Both the position numbers and the translations under genes were made by a program. Below are positions 63,007-64,000 of a stretch of DNA of 64,000 bases, one piece after another. Numbering within the stretch: position 1 is the first letter of the stretch; the number at the start of each line of letters is the position of its first letter. The notes under the pieces were generated by a model. The model did not search any database. It was not told the DNA's origin and was given only the letters and a program-made list of their open reading frames with translations. This DNA is from Desulfosporosinus sp. Sb-LF. Lineage in GTDB: Bacteria > Bacillota > Desulfitobacteriia > Desulfitobacteriales > Desulfitobacteriaceae. The stretch lies in the NCBI RefSeq assembly GCF_004766055.1, contig NZ_SPQR01000001.1, positions 62,001-126,000 of the forward strand, in the 5' to 3' direction.

Positions 63007-64000
63007 ATGTCAATATTAAGATTAGTAATTCCTATGGAATCTAAATGTCATCGTAGGAAACCCAGTAATAACGAAATCCCTGAAATAAGTAACTCGCTCA
63101 CTTGTGAGACTGTTGAAGGGACTGTAAAAGGCTTAGCACTTTTAATGGTGCAACCTTATGGATACAGTTGGACTCCTGTTACGTTTAAAGGTAATACAAG
63201 AAATAATAAAGGATTTCTTAAACAACAATTATTTGCTCTAGACTTTGATAATGGGATTACCCTTAAGGAAACAATTGAACGATGTAAACAAAATAATATT
63301 AATCCTGCGTTTGCATATACTACTTTTTCGTCTATAAAAAATAATAAATTTCGAGTGGTCTTTGTGCTAGAACATGAAGTTACGGATGTACGAGTTAGAA
63401 ATCTAATACAGTTAGCCTTGATGAAAATATTTCCTGAATGTGATAACGCGTGTAAAGACCCTAGTCGTTTGTTTTTTGGTGGTAAAGAACTAATATATTG
63501 TGACTATGATGCTACCATTAGCATTCCAGAACTAATTGACAATATGGTTATCTATATTAATTCTCAGGATAAAAACAATAATTCTTCAAGGACAATAACA
63601 AATTTTTGCAAGAGCGTGGGAGTAAATATGGTCAACGGTCTTCCAGATATTAAATATCTAGAAGACGATGATGTTTATTCGGATAATGACGTAATTAACG
63701 CAAGTCCTATAATTTACTATAGGACATGCGGTAATAACGTCAAAAAGGTATATCACATAATCTTCAGTAAAGAGACAATTACCTCGCCCGAAAAGAAGAA
63801 TTTTAATGTAACAAACATTAGAGTTCCACGGACGAAGGTTACTAGAAATTATAATTGGAATGAACTAGAAGATAATTGCAAGTTGTTTAAGGAATACATG
63901 GATGGGAGTTATTGGGCTTATCATCCAGAATTATTCGGTATGGCAACAAATCTATTAGCGATTGAGTGTGGCAGAGAAAAACTTAGTGAAGGATTAGCTA
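63007..64000 (+). CDS. Primase/replication protein-like gene, cut by the right edge
   Basis: An open frame of 331 codons from ATG 63007 to the window end, with AGGAGGG 6 bases upstream. Residues around L-F-A-L-D-F-D-N near 76-83 and S-R-L-F-F-G-G near 155-161 recall the archaeo-eukaryotic primase fold of plasmid and phage replication proteins, with the Asp pair as metal ligands. The middle part is Asn-rich. Identification is by motif only, at moderate confidence. It supports the view that the right end is part of a mobile element. Confidence 0.55.
   Translation, partial: MSILRLVIPMESKCHRRKPSNNEIPEISNSLTCETVEGTVKGLALLMVQPYGYSWTPVTFKGNTRNNKGFLKQQLFALDFDNGITLKETIERCKQNNINPAFAYTTFSSIKNNKFRVVFVLEHEVTDVRVRNLIQLALMKIFPECDNACKDPSRLFFGGKELIYCDYDATISIPELIDNMVIYINSQDKNNNSSRTITNFCKSVGVNMVNGLPDIKYLEDDDVYSDNDVINASPIIYYRTCGNNVKKVYHIIFSKETITSPEKKNFNVTNIRVPRTKVTRNYNWNELEDNCKLFKEYMDGSYWAYHPELFGMATNLLAIECGREKLSEGLA

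Noticed and set aside
1-64000. tRNA and rRNA genes
   Set aside because: No tRNA-like cloverleaf or rRNA sequence was recognised by eye in the window. A tRNA search program would be needed to confirm absence.

Overview
The window is chromosomal DNA from a spore-forming, low-to-mid GC Firmicute of the Clostridia, most likely Peptococcaceae (Desulfosporosinus/Desulfitobacterium-like). This assignment is inference. It rests on sigK, the whole spoIIIA operon, spoIVB and spo0A, and on a gene order (aroQ, M24 peptidase, efp, spoIIIAA-AH, biotin carboxyl carrier/accC, asp23, nusB, folD, xseAB, ispA, dxs, tlyA, nadK, argR, recN, spoIVB, spo0A) that closely follows the B. subtilis yqh-spo0A region. Added to that core are type IV pilus genes, an Nfn/glutamate-synthase-like flavoprotein pair, and FolD with a cyclodeaminase.

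Layout. 1-6.8 kb: a type IV pilus operon cut by the left edge (pilC end, four prepilin-like genes, pilM, pilN with fibronectin type III domains, pilO, a 49-aa membrane peptide). 6.8-8.2 kb: an IS3-family (IS150-type) element with a frameshifted orfB, inserted in the loop of the operon's rho-independent terminator. 8.2-13.9 kb: sigK, yqeG and an aro cluster (aroE, a lone prepilin gene, aroC, aroK, aroB). 14.1-23.2 kb: a second pilus locus (four prepilin-like genes, pilB, pilT, pilC, pilin, pilD, a pilM-pilN fusion, pilO). 23.3-31 kb: LysM protein, aroQ, M24 peptidase, efp, RNase J, and a PAS-GGDEF-EAL protein. 30.7-35.9 kb: spoIIIAA-AH. 36-45.7 kb: CheY-like receiver, a carboxyltransferase-BCCP fusion, accC, asp23-amaP-DUF2273-nusB, the flavoprotein pair, folD-fchA. 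46-57.9 kb: xseAB, ispA, two membrane proteins, dxs, tlyA, nadK, argR, recN, spoIVB, spo0A.

58-64 kb is different: AT-rich, sparsely coding, with a tyrosine recombinase, two unrecognised membrane proteins, imperfect non-coding repeats, two tandem consensus promoters, a decayed ORF, and the start of a primase-like gene running off the right edge. This reads as the end of an integrated element downstream of spo0A.

How the genes work together: the two pilus loci supply ATPases, platform, alignment proteins, prepilins and the peptidase for a type IV pilus or related machine. The aro genes make chorismate. SpoIIIA, SpoIVB, SigK and Spo0A are the sporulation core. The carboxyltransferase/BCCP/AccC set handles biotin-dependent carboxylation. 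The points most worth a second look are the IS placed exactly in a terminator loop, an internal start that could release a free BCCP from the fusion protein, the low-complexity linker in Spo0A, and the regulatory and repeat architecture of the right-end element.
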